DNA of 60,040 bases from an uncultured Akkermansia sp. (GTDB lineage Bacteria; Verrucomicrobiota; Verrucomicrobiia; Verrucomicrobiales; Akkermansiaceae), in contig CAJGCZ010000008.1 of the NCBI GenBank assembly GCA_904501975.1, positions 1 through 60,040 on the forward strand, given 5' to 3'. A program made the translations under genes and the position numbers. Below, in pieces: positions 32,422 to 41,030 of the stretch. The number at the start of each line of letters is the position of its first letter. The stretch's first letter is position 1. The notes under the pieces were generated by a model. It saw nothing but the letters and a program-made list of their open reading frames with translations. It did no database searches and had not been told where the DNA came from.

Positions 32422-33282
32422 TTAGCGGCGAGACTTCTTCTTGTTTTTCTTCTTGCTGCCGCGGCCGGACTTGCTGTCGTCTTCCGTTTCCTCTGTTACG
32501 GTGGCGTCCGGTTCTGTTGTTGTGGTTTCCTCAACAACAGGAGTGGGGGTCTCCGGGGTGGTGGTGGTTGTAATGGTGGAGGGTACTACAGCCGGGGTGC
32601 TGCCCATAGAGGTGCTCGGTGCAACGGCCGGATAGAAGTTGCCGGCGTAGGCGGCATAGGGGGTCTCGTCGATGCTGCATACAACGGCGCCGCCGTCGTT
32701 CATGCTCTTGCTCCACCATTCGTCAGCCAGCTTCTTCTTGACGGAGTTGTCAAAAACGTGGTCGGTGGGCTTCATGCAGGCTTTGCCGTTAAATTCGGCT
32801 TCCAATGCTACGCCCAAGAGCTTGCCTTTGAGGTCGCCCTTGCCTTTTTCATTGATTCTGACAGCGCTGCTCGGGGGAATGAACAGGCCTACGCTCATTT
32901 CTGTCTTGGCGGGGTCGTTGCCGGAAACAGGAATGTCTACATAAGTGATATCCTTGGAAATCATGACGGGCTTGCTGTCCTTGGTCTCACCGGCAATCAG
33001 CAAATGTGCCTTGAAGGTAAGAGCGTTGACGAAATAAGCCGGTTTGTCGTTCTTACCCATAGCTTCGATCTTGACGGGGATGTTGACGAGCTGCCAGCCT
33101 ACTACCGGTTGGGTGGACATACCTTCACCGGGGAAGGGGCCGGTCTGGGGCTGGGCAAGGCGTTCTATTTTGAGCGCTCCCTTGGTCTGAAGCGTAACCT
33201 TAACTTTAGCAGCGTCGGTGGCGGATGCGGTCATGGATCCGCAAAGTGCGGCGGCGAATATGGATAAAAGAACACGTTTCAT
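32422..33282 (-). CDS. Amuc_1102-type pilus-like protein
   Basis: A 286-residue exported protein: signal peptide (about 1-21, ending SATA), a beta-rich domain (about 25-215), a Thr/Pro/Glu-rich linker (about 225-265) and a strongly basic tail (SGRGSKKKNKKKSRR). It contains WWSKSMNDGGAV near the end of the folded part. The Amuc_1102 family is exported and abundant in the Akkermansia envelope, but its role is not known to me. It is the first gene of the operon, divergent from lgt. Confidence 0.82.
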   Translation of the reverse strand: MKRVLLSIFAAALCGSMTASATDAAKVKVTLQTKGALKIERLAQPQTGPFPGEGMSTQPVVGWQLVNIPVKIEAMGKNDKPAYFVNALTFKAHLLIAGETKDSKPVMISKDITYVDIPVSGNDPAKTEMSVGLFIPPSSAVRINEKGKGDLKGKLLGVALEAEFNGKACMKPTDHVFDNSVKKKLADEWWSKSMNDGGAVVCSIDETPYAAYAGNFYPAVAPSTSMGSTPAVVPSTITTTTTPETPTPVVEETTTTEPDATVTEETEDDSKSGRGSKKKNKKKSRR

Positions 33283-33301
33283 GGCGGAAAATTCAAATGT
33301 G

Positions 33302-33313
33302 TGCTATATTTAT
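33302..33313 (-). promoter_or_regulatory. Shared upstream motif ATAAATATAGCA, pilus-like operon
   Basis: On the minus strand this 12-mer lies about 19 nt before the ATG at 33282 and overlaps a TATAAA box. It is identical to the motif before the secretin gene. No convincing -35 could be assigned. Confidence 0.4.
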
Positions 33314-33420
33314 ACACAATATGTCTTACTTTGGCGAGAATAAACTTTGATTCCGGCATATTTTTTTACAGGCTTAGTAAACGGCGCGGTGTAAAAGACG
33401 GGTTATGCAGCTGTTTGTCC

Positions 33421-33449
33421 TTGTTACGGGCTGTTTGTTGTGGTATAAG
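33421..33449 (+). promoter_or_regulatory. Promoter of lgt
   Basis: TTGTTA (33421-33426), 17-bp spacer, TATAAG (33444-33449), then 9 nt to the ATG at 33459. The in-frame ATG at 33405 lies upstream of the -35 and is rejected. Confidence 0.65.
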
Positions 33450-33458
33450 CACTGCGTC

Positions 33459-34475
33459 ATGACAAGTTTGTTAGCTGCCTCCGTGCATCATTTGGACCCC
33501 ATCCTCATCGAGATTCCGGGCACCGCGTTGGCGGTGCGCTGGTATGGCTTGGCTTACCTGGCCGGCTTTGTGTTAGGTTATCTTCTGTTGTTGCATCTTT
33601 CCAAGCGTAAGTTATACTGCGTCGAGCCGGAGAAGTTGTCCGACTTTATTGCGTTGCAGGCCTGCCTTATCGGCGTGGTATGCGGCGGGCGTTTAGGTGA
33701 GTTCTTCTTTTATTGGCTCCCGGCAAACGGTATTAGCGGTTTTTTGGAGGACCCCACGTGGGTGTTCCGTGTGTGGGAGGGCGGCATGGCTTCTCACGGT
33801 GGCATCATTGGTGTTGTGCTCATGGCTTTGTATTATGCCAAGCGCAATCAGTTGTCCTTCCCTGCTGTGCTGGATGGTTTGGCTATTGCTGCTCCCATCG
33901 GCCTGTTCTTTGGTCGTGTGGCTAATTTTATCAACGGTGAATTGTATGGGCGCGTGTGCGAGGCCTCTTCTTCTCTCGCCATGAAGTTCCCGCTTTCTTT
34001 TTATGAATTGCCCGCAGATACGCGCTACCATGCACGCCTCGCTTTAGAGTCGGCTATGCAGAAGCCGTACGAATCCCTCTTCCTGCGCGACGGGCAGGGG
34101 ACTTTCTTGGAGGGCGAAGAGGGGATGCTGTGCCGCATGTGCCGCGAGAGCGACACCTTCCGCGAGACACTGGGCGGTTTTTTGGAGCCCCGTTATCCGT
34201 CTCAGTTATTTGAGGCGCTGGGGGAAGGTTTGTTGATTTTCCTCGTTCTTATTGCGATTCGCTTGCGCTGGAAGAATGCGCCCGCCGGATTATTTGCCGG
34301 TTTATTCGGTGTACTGTATGCTGTTGCACGCATTACCTGCGAGTTTTATAAAGAACCTGATGATGTGGTGTGGTACGGCATCACCAAGGGGCAGTGGCTC
34401 TCTTTTGCTATCTTTGCTGCCGGTGTGGCCTTCCTTTTCCATGCCTTCCGACAGAAAAAATCACAAAATTTGTAA
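33459..34475 (+). CDS. lgt: Prolipoprotein diacylglyceryl transferase
   Basis: A 338-residue inner-membrane enzyme that moves diacylglycerol from phosphatidylglycerol to the lipobox cysteine of prolipoproteins. It has about seven hydrophobic helices, the segment MASHGGIIG and the family signature GRVANFINGELYGR with the essential arginine. A soluble insert between helices (about 165-235, YHARLALESAM and a cysteine-bearing MLCRMCRESD) is longer than in E. coli Lgt. At least one lipoprotein substrate, the ABC importer at 50.1 kb, is in the window. Confidence 0.93.
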   Translation: MTSLLAASVHHLDPILIEIPGTALAVRWYGLAYLAGFVLGYLLLLHLSKRKLYCVEPEKLSDFIALQACLIGVVCGGRLGEFFFYWLPANGISGFLEDPTWVFRVWEGGMASHGGIIGVVLMALYYAKRNQLSFPAVLDGLAIAAPIGLFFGRVANFINGELYGRVCEASSSLAMKFPLSFYELPADTRYHARLALESAMQKPYESLFLRDGQGTFLEGEEGMLCRMCRESDTFRETLGGFLEPRYPSQLFEALGEGLLIFLVLIAIRLRWKNAPAGLFAGLFGVLYAVARITCEFYKEPDDVVWYGITKGQWLSFAIFAAGVAFLFHAFRQKKSQNL

Positions 34476-34502
34476 AAAAATACAAAAAAAGCAAAAAAAA
34501 GC

Positions 34503-34531
34503 TTGCAATGAATGTGAAAATTGTGTAAACT
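34503..34531 (+). promoter_or_regulatory. Promoter of the tRNA-Tyr/tRNA-Val unit
   Basis: TTGCAA (34503-34508), 17-bp spacer, TAAACT (34526-34531), about 32 nt before the mature tRNA-Tyr end. The A-rich stretch at 34475-34500 precedes it. Confidence 0.7.
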
Positions 34532-34570
34532 CACGTCGCACGCTACTAAGTTAGCCTGCAAAACAAAAAT

Positions 34571-34653
34571 GGGTAGGTTCCCGAGCGGTCAAAGGGGGCA
34601 GACTGTAAATCTGCTATCGTACGATTTCGATGGTTCGAATCCATCCCTGCCCA
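34571..34653 (+). tRNA. tRNA-Tyr (anticodon GUA)
   Basis: A class II cloverleaf of 83 nt with acceptor GGGTAGG/CCTGCCC, anticodon loop containing CTGTAAA (GTA), a long variable arm, and T-loop GGTTCGAATCC. CCA is not encoded. Confidence 0.95.
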
Positions 34654-34662
34654 TTCTCCCAT

Positions 34663-34735
34663 GCGGAGGTAGCTCAGTTGGTAGAGCAACACCTTGACAT
34701 GGTGGAGGTCGTAGGTTCGAGTCCTATCCCCCGTA
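34663..34735 (+). tRNA. tRNA-Val (anticodon GAC)
   Basis: A 73-nt cloverleaf with TAGCTCAGTTGGTAGAGC in the D-arm, anticodon stem CACC/GGTG around TTGACAT (GAC), and T-loop GGTTCGAGTCC. The acceptor GCGGAGG/CCCCCGT has a G-U first pair and an apparent A-C mismatch at pair 5. It is 9 nt after tRNA-Tyr and is co-transcribed with it. Confidence 0.93.
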
Positions 34736-34745
34736 CGCAATTTTC

Positions 34746-34769
34746 GTCCTTGCTGAATGCAGCAAGGAC
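34746..34769 (+). terminator. Intrinsic terminator of the tRNA unit
   Basis: A 10-bp perfect stem, GTCCTTGCTG with CAGCAAGGAC and a 4-nt loop, followed by ATTTTTTTTAC. Confidence 0.92.
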
Positions 34770-34797
34770 ATTTTTTTTACCTCTGCACATAAAAATC

Positions 34798-34826
34798 TTG
34801 CAATCTGCGGAAAGGTGCGTTATGGT
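34798..34826 (+). promoter_or_regulatory. Promoter of purN
   Basis: TTGCAA (34798-34803), 17-bp spacer, TATGGT (34821-34826), then 9 nt to the ATG at 34836. Confidence 0.6.
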
Positions 34827-34835
34827 GCACGTGCT

Positions 34836-35411
34836 ATGATACGACTTGCAGTACTCGGATCCGGTTCCGGCAGTAATTGCCAATCCATTTTCAATGCCAT
34901 TCAAGAGGGCCGCTTGGATGCAGAAGTAGTGATTGTACTTTCCGATAATCCTGACGCCTACATTCTTGAGCGAGCCCGTTTGCAAGGAGTGCCCGCTGAG
35001 GTGATGGATTGCGGGGGCTACAAGAACAAGTTCCCCTTAGAGGTGCAGGCTGCCGTAGCAGAAAAACTCAAGGCGCTGAAGGTGGATATGGTATGCCTTG
35101 CCGGTTTTATGCGTTTGGTAAAAGAGCCGTTGTTGCAAGCATTCCCCAACCGCATTCTCAATATTCATCCGGCTCTCTTGCCGTCTTTCCCCGGTGTGGA
35201 GGCCTGGAAGCAGGCTCTGGAGGCCGGCGCAAAGCAAGCAGGTTGCACCGTGCACTATGTGGATGCCGGTATGGATACCGGCGAGATTTTGATGCAGGCA
35301 TACGTACCGGTGTTGCCGAATGATACCGCAGAAACGCTGCATGCCCGCATTCAGGTGCAGGAGCATATTCTTTATCCCGCAGCGATTCTCTCTGCTCTGG
35401 CAAGACTTTAA
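34836..35411 (+). CDS. purN: Phosphoribosylglycinamide formyltransferase
   Basis: A 191-residue folate-dependent enzyme of purine synthesis (GAR to FGAR with 10-formyl-THF). It shows VLGSGSGSNCQSI at the N-terminus, CLAGFMRLV, and the catalytic NIHPALLPSFPG with Asn and His, then HYVDAGMDTGEIL with the catalytic Asp. Length is normal. The start at 34836 follows the promoter. It stands alone, ending at a terminator shared with the convergent DUF4105 operon. Confidence 0.94.
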   Translation: MIRLAVLGSGSGSNCQSIFNAIQEGRLDAEVVIVLSDNPDAYILERARLQGVPAEVMDCGGYKNKFPLEVQAAVAEKLKALKVDMVCLAGFMRLVKEPLLQAFPNRILNIHPALLPSFPGVEAWKQALEAGAKQAGCTVHYVDAGMDTGEILMQAYVPVLPNDTAETLHARIQVQEHILYPAAILSALARL

Positions 35412-35458
35412 GGCGTTTCGGAAGTTCGTGTTTCGACTTCCAAGAAGCAATAGAAAAC

Positions 35459-35488
35459 AAGGCTCCCCTGCGATGGTTGGGGAGCCTT
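35459..35488. terminator. Bidirectional terminator between purN and the Bat operon
   Basis: A 10-bp perfect stem, AAGGCTCCCC with GGGGAGCCTT and a 10-nt loop. On the plus strand ACGTTTTATTT follows; on the minus strand GTTTTCTATTG follows. It serves both convergent units. Confidence 0.85.
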
Positions 35489-35493
35489 ACGTT

Positions 35494-36492
35494 TTATTTC
35501 TCTGCCTGAATTTTAGCGCGCAGGGCTTCGGAGTACCCGGGGGCTTGCGCCGGGGCGGGGTCGTAGCCTACATAGCAGCGTTTGCGGAACGCGTCAAAAT
35601 TCTCCCCGGGGCGGGTTTGCAAGACACCGTGGTCAAAAAGCACGCGGGCAATATCGCCGTTATGAATGGGGAGTAAATTGTAGTACCAAGGCATGTTGGG
35701 GGCAACGGAGCGGAAGGTGCTCACAACGCCTGTGGAGCAATTATCTGCCACGGTATTGTAGGCTTCGTGTTGTTGATCGGCCTCTTGCTGCAGCTTCACA
35801 AAATGCAACAGCATTTCTTTGGCTTTCTGCGGCGAGGCTTTAAGGGGCATAATCATCAGGTCTTCGTGGCGGTAATTGGTGCGAAGCCCGAAAATATCTT
35901 CTTCTGTGCCGAATAGGTAAAGAATGCCGTAGCGCTTATACAGCCCGCCTACCGCATTTTGGACTTCACCGGCGGGGAGCCTAGTTTCAGCAGACACGAC
36001 CACGCGGCGACCATCTGCAAAAGAAAAGCTCATCATGGTGTGGCACACGCTTTCCATACCATCCCAATGGCAGGCTGCAAAATCTGCCCCGGTGATGGTA
36101 TTTAAGTCGTAGGTTTCCGTTTTGTAGCGTGGGGTGTAATCCGTTTTGGTGCGGTATACGAAATCACGTATATTCTCAATCGTCAGCGATTCTCCATCGG
36201 GACTGAAGGTGAATTGGGGTGCCTTGGCCCAGGGCGTTTGCCACCGCTGCGGCTGTGGGCCGGGGATAAGCTGATACGTGATGATATTGAGCAGCACCAG
36301 CCCCCACAGCCATGTCAGCGTATAGCCGGGGTAGCGCTTTTTCTTGAGCCACACAATGCCCCAAGCTGTGGCAAAGAGCAAAAGCGGTACCAAGCTAATA
36401 GGTTGGTAAATCCACAGCCCTACGCTCCACAGCAAGCCCGGCAGCAGCAAAATGCTGCTGATACCCATGCCTATATATGCCGCAATGCGCAT
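35494..36492 (-). CDS. DUF4105 (Lnb N-terminal-like) membrane protein
   Basis: A 332-residue protein with two or three N-terminal transmembrane helices (about 5-30, 32-50, 57-80) and a periplasmic domain of the DUF4105 type, marked by YNTVADNCSTGV (about 243-254) and VFRTDYTPRYK-like sequence earlier (FVYRTKTDYTPRYKTETYDL region). The Asn-Cys pair suggests a cysteine-centred papain-like fold, but activity is unproven. It directly abuts the batD/batE stop (TAA then ATG), so it is the last gene of the moxR-bat operon. Confidence 0.8.
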   Translation of the reverse strand: MRIAAYIGMGISSILLLPGLLWSVGLWIYQPISLVPLLLFATAWGIVWLKKKRYPGYTLTWLWGLVLLNIITYQLIPGPQPQRWQTPWAKAPQFTFSPDGESLTIENIRDFVYRTKTDYTPRYKTETYDLNTITGADFAACHWDGMESVCHTMMSFSFADGRRVVVSAETRLPAGEVQNAVGGLYKRYGILYLFGTEEDIFGLRTNYRHEDLMIMPLKASPQKAKEMLLHFVKLQQEADQQHEAYNTVADNCSTGVVSTFRSVAPNMPWYYNLLPIHNGDIARVLFDHGVLQTRPGENFDAFRKRCYVGYDPAPAQAPGYSEALRAKIQAEK

Positions 36493-39036
36493 TTATTCGA
36501 AGGTAATGGTAAAGGGCTTCTTCGTTTTACCTTGGGGAGCCAGCGCGGTGGCGGCATCTGCGGGAATCCAGCCTCGCACACCGGTGAAAGTTTCCACATA
36601 ACGGTGTTGACCGCGGGTGGCCAAGATGCGCACCGGGGTAGAGGGGGGCAACTCCAGCACTTCGCCGGCGGTGTCAATGGCGGCGCTGCGTGCTGTTGTG
36701 GCTTGGGTGATGTAGGCAATATCTGCCGGCGGGGTGGCGGTAATATCCGGCACCGTGCGGGTGGCATAGTAAATGTAATCTGCCACGCACAAGAGGGATA
36801 ATGTTGCCGTAATGCCCATGGCTGTGCGCACGCCGGTTTTGTGGCGCTCACGCAGCAAAAGTCGCAGCGCTATGCTCAGCAACAACAGAGAGCTGCATAT
36901 AATGCCTGCGGCCCATACTTGCGGTGCTGTAAGATAGGTAAAGATTTTGTCTGCCAATTTTTTGTTGGGAAGCACAGCGCCTTCCTTGCGCTGGATGAAT
37001 CCTAAATTGGCTTTGGCCTCTGCTAAGTTAGGCGTGTTTTGCAGGGCTCGAGCGTAGTAGAGAGCGGCTTTGCCGGGCTCTTCCAGGCGGTAATAACAAT
37101 TGCCGATGTTGTACTGGCGCTCGCCGGAATCTCGGTCTGCATGGCCGTCTTTTTCTTCCTGTTGCAGCAATTCCAGCGCTTTGCTGTATTGGCCTGCGCT
37201 GTATGCTTTCATGGCGGCATCCTCAGCATTGGCTTGGTAGGCAAGCCCCAATGTCAGCAAAAGCAGAAGGGAGGCAACACGGCTGAGGGCTTTGCGTACG
37301 GTTTTGAGCATATCGTTACGTTCCTCTGTGCTCAGGTAGGGCTGCGCATCAGGTCGGAACACCTCGGCATCTCGCTTGTTCAAAATAGCCTGCACGGCGG
37401 GGTCTTGAGCCCCGGCAAGGTGGCTCTCAATAAAGGCACCGATTTTTTTGAGGAAGGCGGCGTTATCCTTCTCTGCGCTGACCTCTGCCAACAATTTATC
37501 CTTGCCGCGCTTGGCTGCCCCTGCCTGCCATTTTTTGCCGAGGGCACAGCCTGCTAACCACAGCAGAATGAGCGCACCGGGAGCGTAGAGCAGGTACCAC
37601 CACTCCTTGGCAAGGCGAATGCCCTCGCCGTTGCCGCCCTCACTCGCATTGGGCAGGAAGTGATAAATATCCGTCATTTCTGCCACTGGTACCTTGCCTG
37701 CGGGCGGAGCTGCGGAGGCCGTCGCAACTTGGCCGGAGCCAACGGCATCTGTGCTTCTCCAAGGTAAACCGATGGGCGCGGACGCTGCCGTTTTGTATTC
37801 CTCATCAGAGGCGTTAAAGTAACTGAAGGAGAAGGACGGAATACCGCTCACCTCGGCAGAGGGGCGCATCAGCTGAGAGAAAACCACAGCCTCCGGCTCG
37901 CCGATGGGACTGTTAATCATTTGTCGTGTAGGCGGCATGAGCTTCCAGTTTTCGGCATCCTGCGGTTGCGGGCACAGCAATTGCTCTAAACAGCCGGTGC
38001 CTTTAACGGTGATGTGCACCTCCACCATCTCGTTCATGGCCAAATCCTTAGCATCCGTGCTGGTGGAAATGCTGAAATCGCCCACCAAATCAGAGAAATC
38101 TGCCGGCGGGTTGGGCGGCAAGGGACGCGGGGCCGCCAAGCTCAACTTGGGCAGCTCCAGCGTTTTAAGGGTGGGCTTGGTGGTAACACTGCTGAAGGAA
38201 AAGCCTGCGCCCGTTTGCGTGATGGTCTCGCTGGTGAGAAAAAGGGCAGGGAGCTTTACAAAGGCATCGTACATGCCTTCGGCGGGCTTGTCGGAGCTTT
38301 GGGGAATGAGGTCCACCTCCAAATCCATCACAATCCAAGACTGGCCACGAGCTTGCACAATGCGATCGCGCAAAGGGTATGCATGTTGCAAAACCATGCC
38401 GGGAACACTGCCTCCCAGCGGAGAGCGGAAGCTGCCAGCCGTGATGCCCTGTGAATAGAATTGAGGGTCTTGTTCCAGACGGTTAAAGTTTTGCGGCAAG
38501 AGGAGTTTGAGCGTGGCATGCACGGGCTGGCCTGCGTAGTATTCGTCCGGCTCTACCAGCCACATGGTGCCGAAGCTGCTGGGGTTCTCACCTTTCTGGG
38601 TTTCAATATTGCGCCATTCCACCTTGGCTGTGGTGTACACTTTGAGCGGGGGGATGGATACGATTTCCTTTTGTCCGGTGGAGAGCGTAACCTCAAAATC
38701 ATCACACTCCACAAGGCCGCTACCGCCTACTTCGATGACATACAGGTAGCCCTCAATACGGCCGGAGGTGTTGCCTGCTGCATTTTGAACGGACTCCTCA
38801 AAGTAGTTATCATTGCCGTTTCGGCCTTGGTAAAGGCGACCGTTCTTTACTTTACCGGGGGTAGAAAAACGGAAACGAGACGGGTTGCTGGTATTCAAGT
38901 GCTCTTGCAGCAGTATCAGCACAACCTTCTCTCCGGGGAGAGCGGCGTCGGTAGACCACACGGCTTGTATTTTGGCTTGTACGGCACTGCTCATTACCAT
39001 GAGTAGGCCGAGCAATAGGGTGCAAATGTGTTTCAT
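36493..39036 (-). CDS. BatD-BatE fusion protein
   Basis: An 847-residue exported membrane protein joining two Bat proteins that are usually separate. Residues 1-21 are a signal peptide; about 22-470 are BatD-like beta domains (SGLVECDDFEVTL, then PTRQMINSPIGEPEAVVF); a transmembrane helix follows near 500-520. From about 610 a second signal-like helix begins a BatE-like half with tetratricopeptide repeats (about 630-710, QYNIGNCYYRLEEPGKAALY), two membrane helices and a C-terminal SH3-like domain (ILATRGQHRYVETFTGVRGW). Bat proteins are linked to aerotolerance and envelope stress in Bacteroides, Leptospira and Francisella; mechanism unknown. Confidence 0.82.
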   Translation of the reverse strand: MKHICTLLLGLLMVMSSAVQAKIQAVWSTDAALPGEKVVLILLQEHLNTSNPSRFRFSTPGKVKNGRLYQGRNGNDNYFEESVQNAAGNTSGRIEGYLYVIEVGGSGLVECDDFEVTLSTGQKEIVSIPPLKVYTTAKVEWRNIETQKGENPSSFGTMWLVEPDEYYAGQPVHATLKLLLPQNFNRLEQDPQFYSQGITAGSFRSPLGGSVPGMVLQHAYPLRDRIVQARGQSWIVMDLEVDLIPQSSDKPAEGMYDAFVKLPALFLTSETITQTGAGFSFSSVTTKPTLKTLELPKLSLAAPRPLPPNPPADFSDLVGDFSISTSTDAKDLAMNEMVEVHITVKGTGCLEQLLCPQPQDAENWKLMPPTRQMINSPIGEPEAVVFSQLMRPSAEVSGIPSFSFSYFNASDEEYKTAASAPIGLPWRSTDAVGSGQVATASAAPPAGKVPVAEMTDIYHFLPNASEGGNGEGIRLAKEWWYLLYAPGALILLWLAGCALGKKWQAGAAKRGKDKLLAEVSAEKDNAAFLKKIGAFIESHLAGAQDPAVQAILNKRDAEVFRPDAQPYLSTEERNDMLKTVRKALSRVASLLLLLTLGLAYQANAEDAAMKAYSAGQYSKALELLQQEEKDGHADRDSGERQYNIGNCYYRLEEPGKAALYYARALQNTPNLAEAKANLGFIQRKEGAVLPNKKLADKIFTYLTAPQVWAAGIICSSLLLLSIALRLLLRERHKTGVRTAMGITATLSLLCVADYIYYATRTVPDITATPPADIAYITQATTARSAAIDTAGEVLELPPSTPVRILATRGQHRYVETFTGVRGWIPADAATALAPQGKTKKPFTITFE

Positions 39037-39057
39037 ACTGAAATGGGAAGTGTAAAA

Positions 39058-41007
39058 TTAATAATCTTTGTTCGGACGGCGGCGATGGTTGTTATACTCG
39101 TATTGCAGGCGCTGTTTACGGGCTTGCGCTTCATTCTCTTCATCGCGATTCATGTTCAGCAAATCGCGAGCGCGTTGTTTTTGTCTCTGGATGCGGCGTT
39201 CTTGGTCTGATTGCTCGGATTTTTCCTGCTTCTTTTCCTTTTGCTGCTCGTTTTGTCTCTGCTGCTGTTGCTGCTGGTCCTTTTTCTGGTCCTGCTTTTG
39301 CTGGTCGTTCTTGTTTTCCTGCGGCTGCTGGTCCTTTTGTTCGTCCTGCTTTTGCTGGTCGTCCTGGTTATCCTGCTTTTGCTGGTTCTTTTGTTCGTCC
39401 TGCTTTTGCTGGTCGTCTTGGTTATCCTGCTTTTGCTGGTCCTTTTGTTCGTCCTGCTTTTGCTGGTTGTCCTGGTTATCCTGCTGCTGGTCTTTTTGTT
39501 CGTCCTGCTTTTGCTGGTTATTTTGCTGTTGTTCGTTTTCTTTCTGTTGCTGTTTCAGGCGTTCGATTTCCTCTTTGATGCGCTCTACCAAGGCAGTAAT
39601 GCGCTGCAAATTGGTGGAAGCCGGGGCCATAGCAGAGTGCAAAGCTACAGCATTTTTGTAGTATTCGGAATCCTGTTCCAGCTGAGAAACAATCGTTTCC
39701 AACTCTTCGATGGTGGGTTGTTTGGCCTGCCCCTGAGCATCTTGGTATAAGTTCTTGAGGGCGGTGAAGGTGGTTTGCGTCCTCAGGTTCCCCAAATGGT
39801 GGAGGGCGGCTGCTTGCATGTGCGGGTCGGCATCCAACAGGGCTTTCGATAATTCATCGGCGCACTCTTGGTGCTTGCCCTCGCGTTGATATGCTGCGGC
39901 TTGGCGGTAGGCTTGCACTGCTTCATCTGACGGCGAGGCATACACTACTTGGCTACAGATAAAAATCAACACCACGAGAATCCCGGCACGATGGCGAGAA
40001 AGGTTTTTGGGCATGTTGCGCCAGTTAGTTGCCAGCAAGATGGCCGGAATGATGAGCAACAGGGCGGCACCGGCAAAATAGCCGTACATATCATTCGGGC
40101 TTTTGCCGGCGGATTGCGTTTCTTCGTGTCGGTCAATTTTCTCCACGGCTGCTTTTGCAAAGGCTGCTAAGTCCGTGGAATTGTTCATGATGAAGAAATC
40201 ACCGCCGGTTTCGCGCGCCATCATGCTGAGGGTTTCTGTCTGCAATTTACTGATGACGTGCTTGCCGTTTTCATCTTGCCACATGCCGGTTTCGCTTTGT
40301 GCATCCGGAATCGTTGCGCCCTCCGTGGTGCCGATGCCTACGACGATGAGCAGTAGATTTTTTTCTCTGGCCTCGTCCAGCAACTCCGTCGGAAAATTCA
40401 CCGTATCTTCGCCATCGCTCAAAATCACCAACGCGTTGGTGCCGTTGGCATCACTGCGCTCAAAAGTTTGCATGGCGAGTTTAAGCACCTCTGCCAGGTT
40501 GGAGCCACCGTAGCTCTCCCAATCGCGATTCACCAAATTAATGGTTTCTTGCAGAGTAAGGTGGTCGTACGTCAGCGGAATGGTGAGCTCTGATTCGCCG
40601 GAGAAAATAATGAGCCCGATTTTGTCTGTGGGTAAAGAATCAATGAGCACGCGGGCTGCGGTTCTCGCTTCTTCCAAGCGGGAGGGTTCCACGTCTTGTG
40701 TCTCCATAGAGCGAGAGATATCCAGCGCTATCAGCAGGTTGCGCCCGGTGAAGGTGGCCTCTGTGTTCTTATAGCCGTTGAAAGGGCGAGCTGTGGCGAT
40801 AATGCAGCAAGCCAACGCCAACAAGGCCAAGATGGTGGGTACCACGGAGTGTAGCGGCGAGGTGGTGCGCACGAGGTTTTTTTTATGTGTGGCAGCCACT
40901 AATTGCTCCCAGTTTCCCTTGCGGCGCAGGTGCAGTATGTAGCCCGCTACTCCCAAAATGACCGGGAGTATCAAGCCTATCAGTGCATACGGATATAAAA
41001 AGCTCAT
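39058..41007 (-). CDS. BatB-BatC fusion: VWA, TPR and Q/K/D-rich repeat protein
   Basis: A 649-residue protein. It opens with two membrane helices (about 5-27, 55-73), then a VWA domain whose MIDAS starts DISRS (96-100) with SDGEDTVNFP later, then a transmembrane pair (about 310-330, 343-360), tetratricopeptide-like helices (about 370-480), and a long low-complexity region (about 487-615) made of Gln, Lys, Asp and Glu with an 18-residue period. The C-terminus is basic (NNHRRRPNKDY). BatB and BatC are separate in many genomes. It probably forms a membrane complex with BatA and the BatD/E protein. Confidence 0.85.
   Translation of the reverse strand: MSFLYPYALIGLILPVILGVAGYILHLRRKGNWEQLVAATHKKNLVRTTSPLHSVVPTILALLALACCIIATARPFNGYKNTEATFTGRNLLIALDISRSMETQDVEPSRLEEARTAARVLIDSLPTDKIGLIIFSGESELTIPLTYDHLTLQETINLVNRDWESYGGSNLAEVLKLAMQTFERSDANGTNALVILSDGEDTVNFPTELLDEAREKNLLLIVVGIGTTEGATIPDAQSETGMWQDENGKHVISKLQTETLSMMARETGGDFFIMNNSTDLAAFAKAAVEKIDRHEETQSAGKSPNDMYGYFAGAALLLIIPAILLATNWRNMPKNLSRHRAGILVVLIFICSQVVYASPSDEAVQAYRQAAAYQREGKHQECADELSKALLDADPHMQAAALHHLGNLRTQTTFTALKNLYQDAQGQAKQPTIEELETIVSQLEQDSEYYKNAVALHSAMAPASTNLQRITALVERIKEEIERLKQQQKENEQQQNNQQKQDEQKDQQQDNQDNQQKQDEQKDQQKQDNQDDQQKQDEQKNQQKQDNQDDQQKQDEQKDQQPQENKNDQQKQDQKKDQQQQQQRQNEQQKEKKQEKSEQSDQERRIQRQKQRARDLLNMNRDEENEAQARKQRLQYEYNNHRRRPNKDY
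39271..39530 (-). repeat. In-frame 54-bp tandem repeats inside batB/batC
   Basis: About four to five degenerate copies of a 54-bp unit encode the 18-residue unit QKQDNQDDQQKQDEQKDQ or variants. All stay in frame. Copies are similar enough at DNA level to allow slippage, so repeat number may vary between strains. Confidence 0.8.
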
Positions 41008-41030
41008 GGCAAATGGCAGAGGTGTTTAGG

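Noticed and set aside
39240..39540. Regular repeats that could be mistaken for a CRISPR array
   Set aside because: The repeats are contiguous 54-bp units without unique spacers, in frame inside batB/batC, and encode a Q/K/D-rich region.
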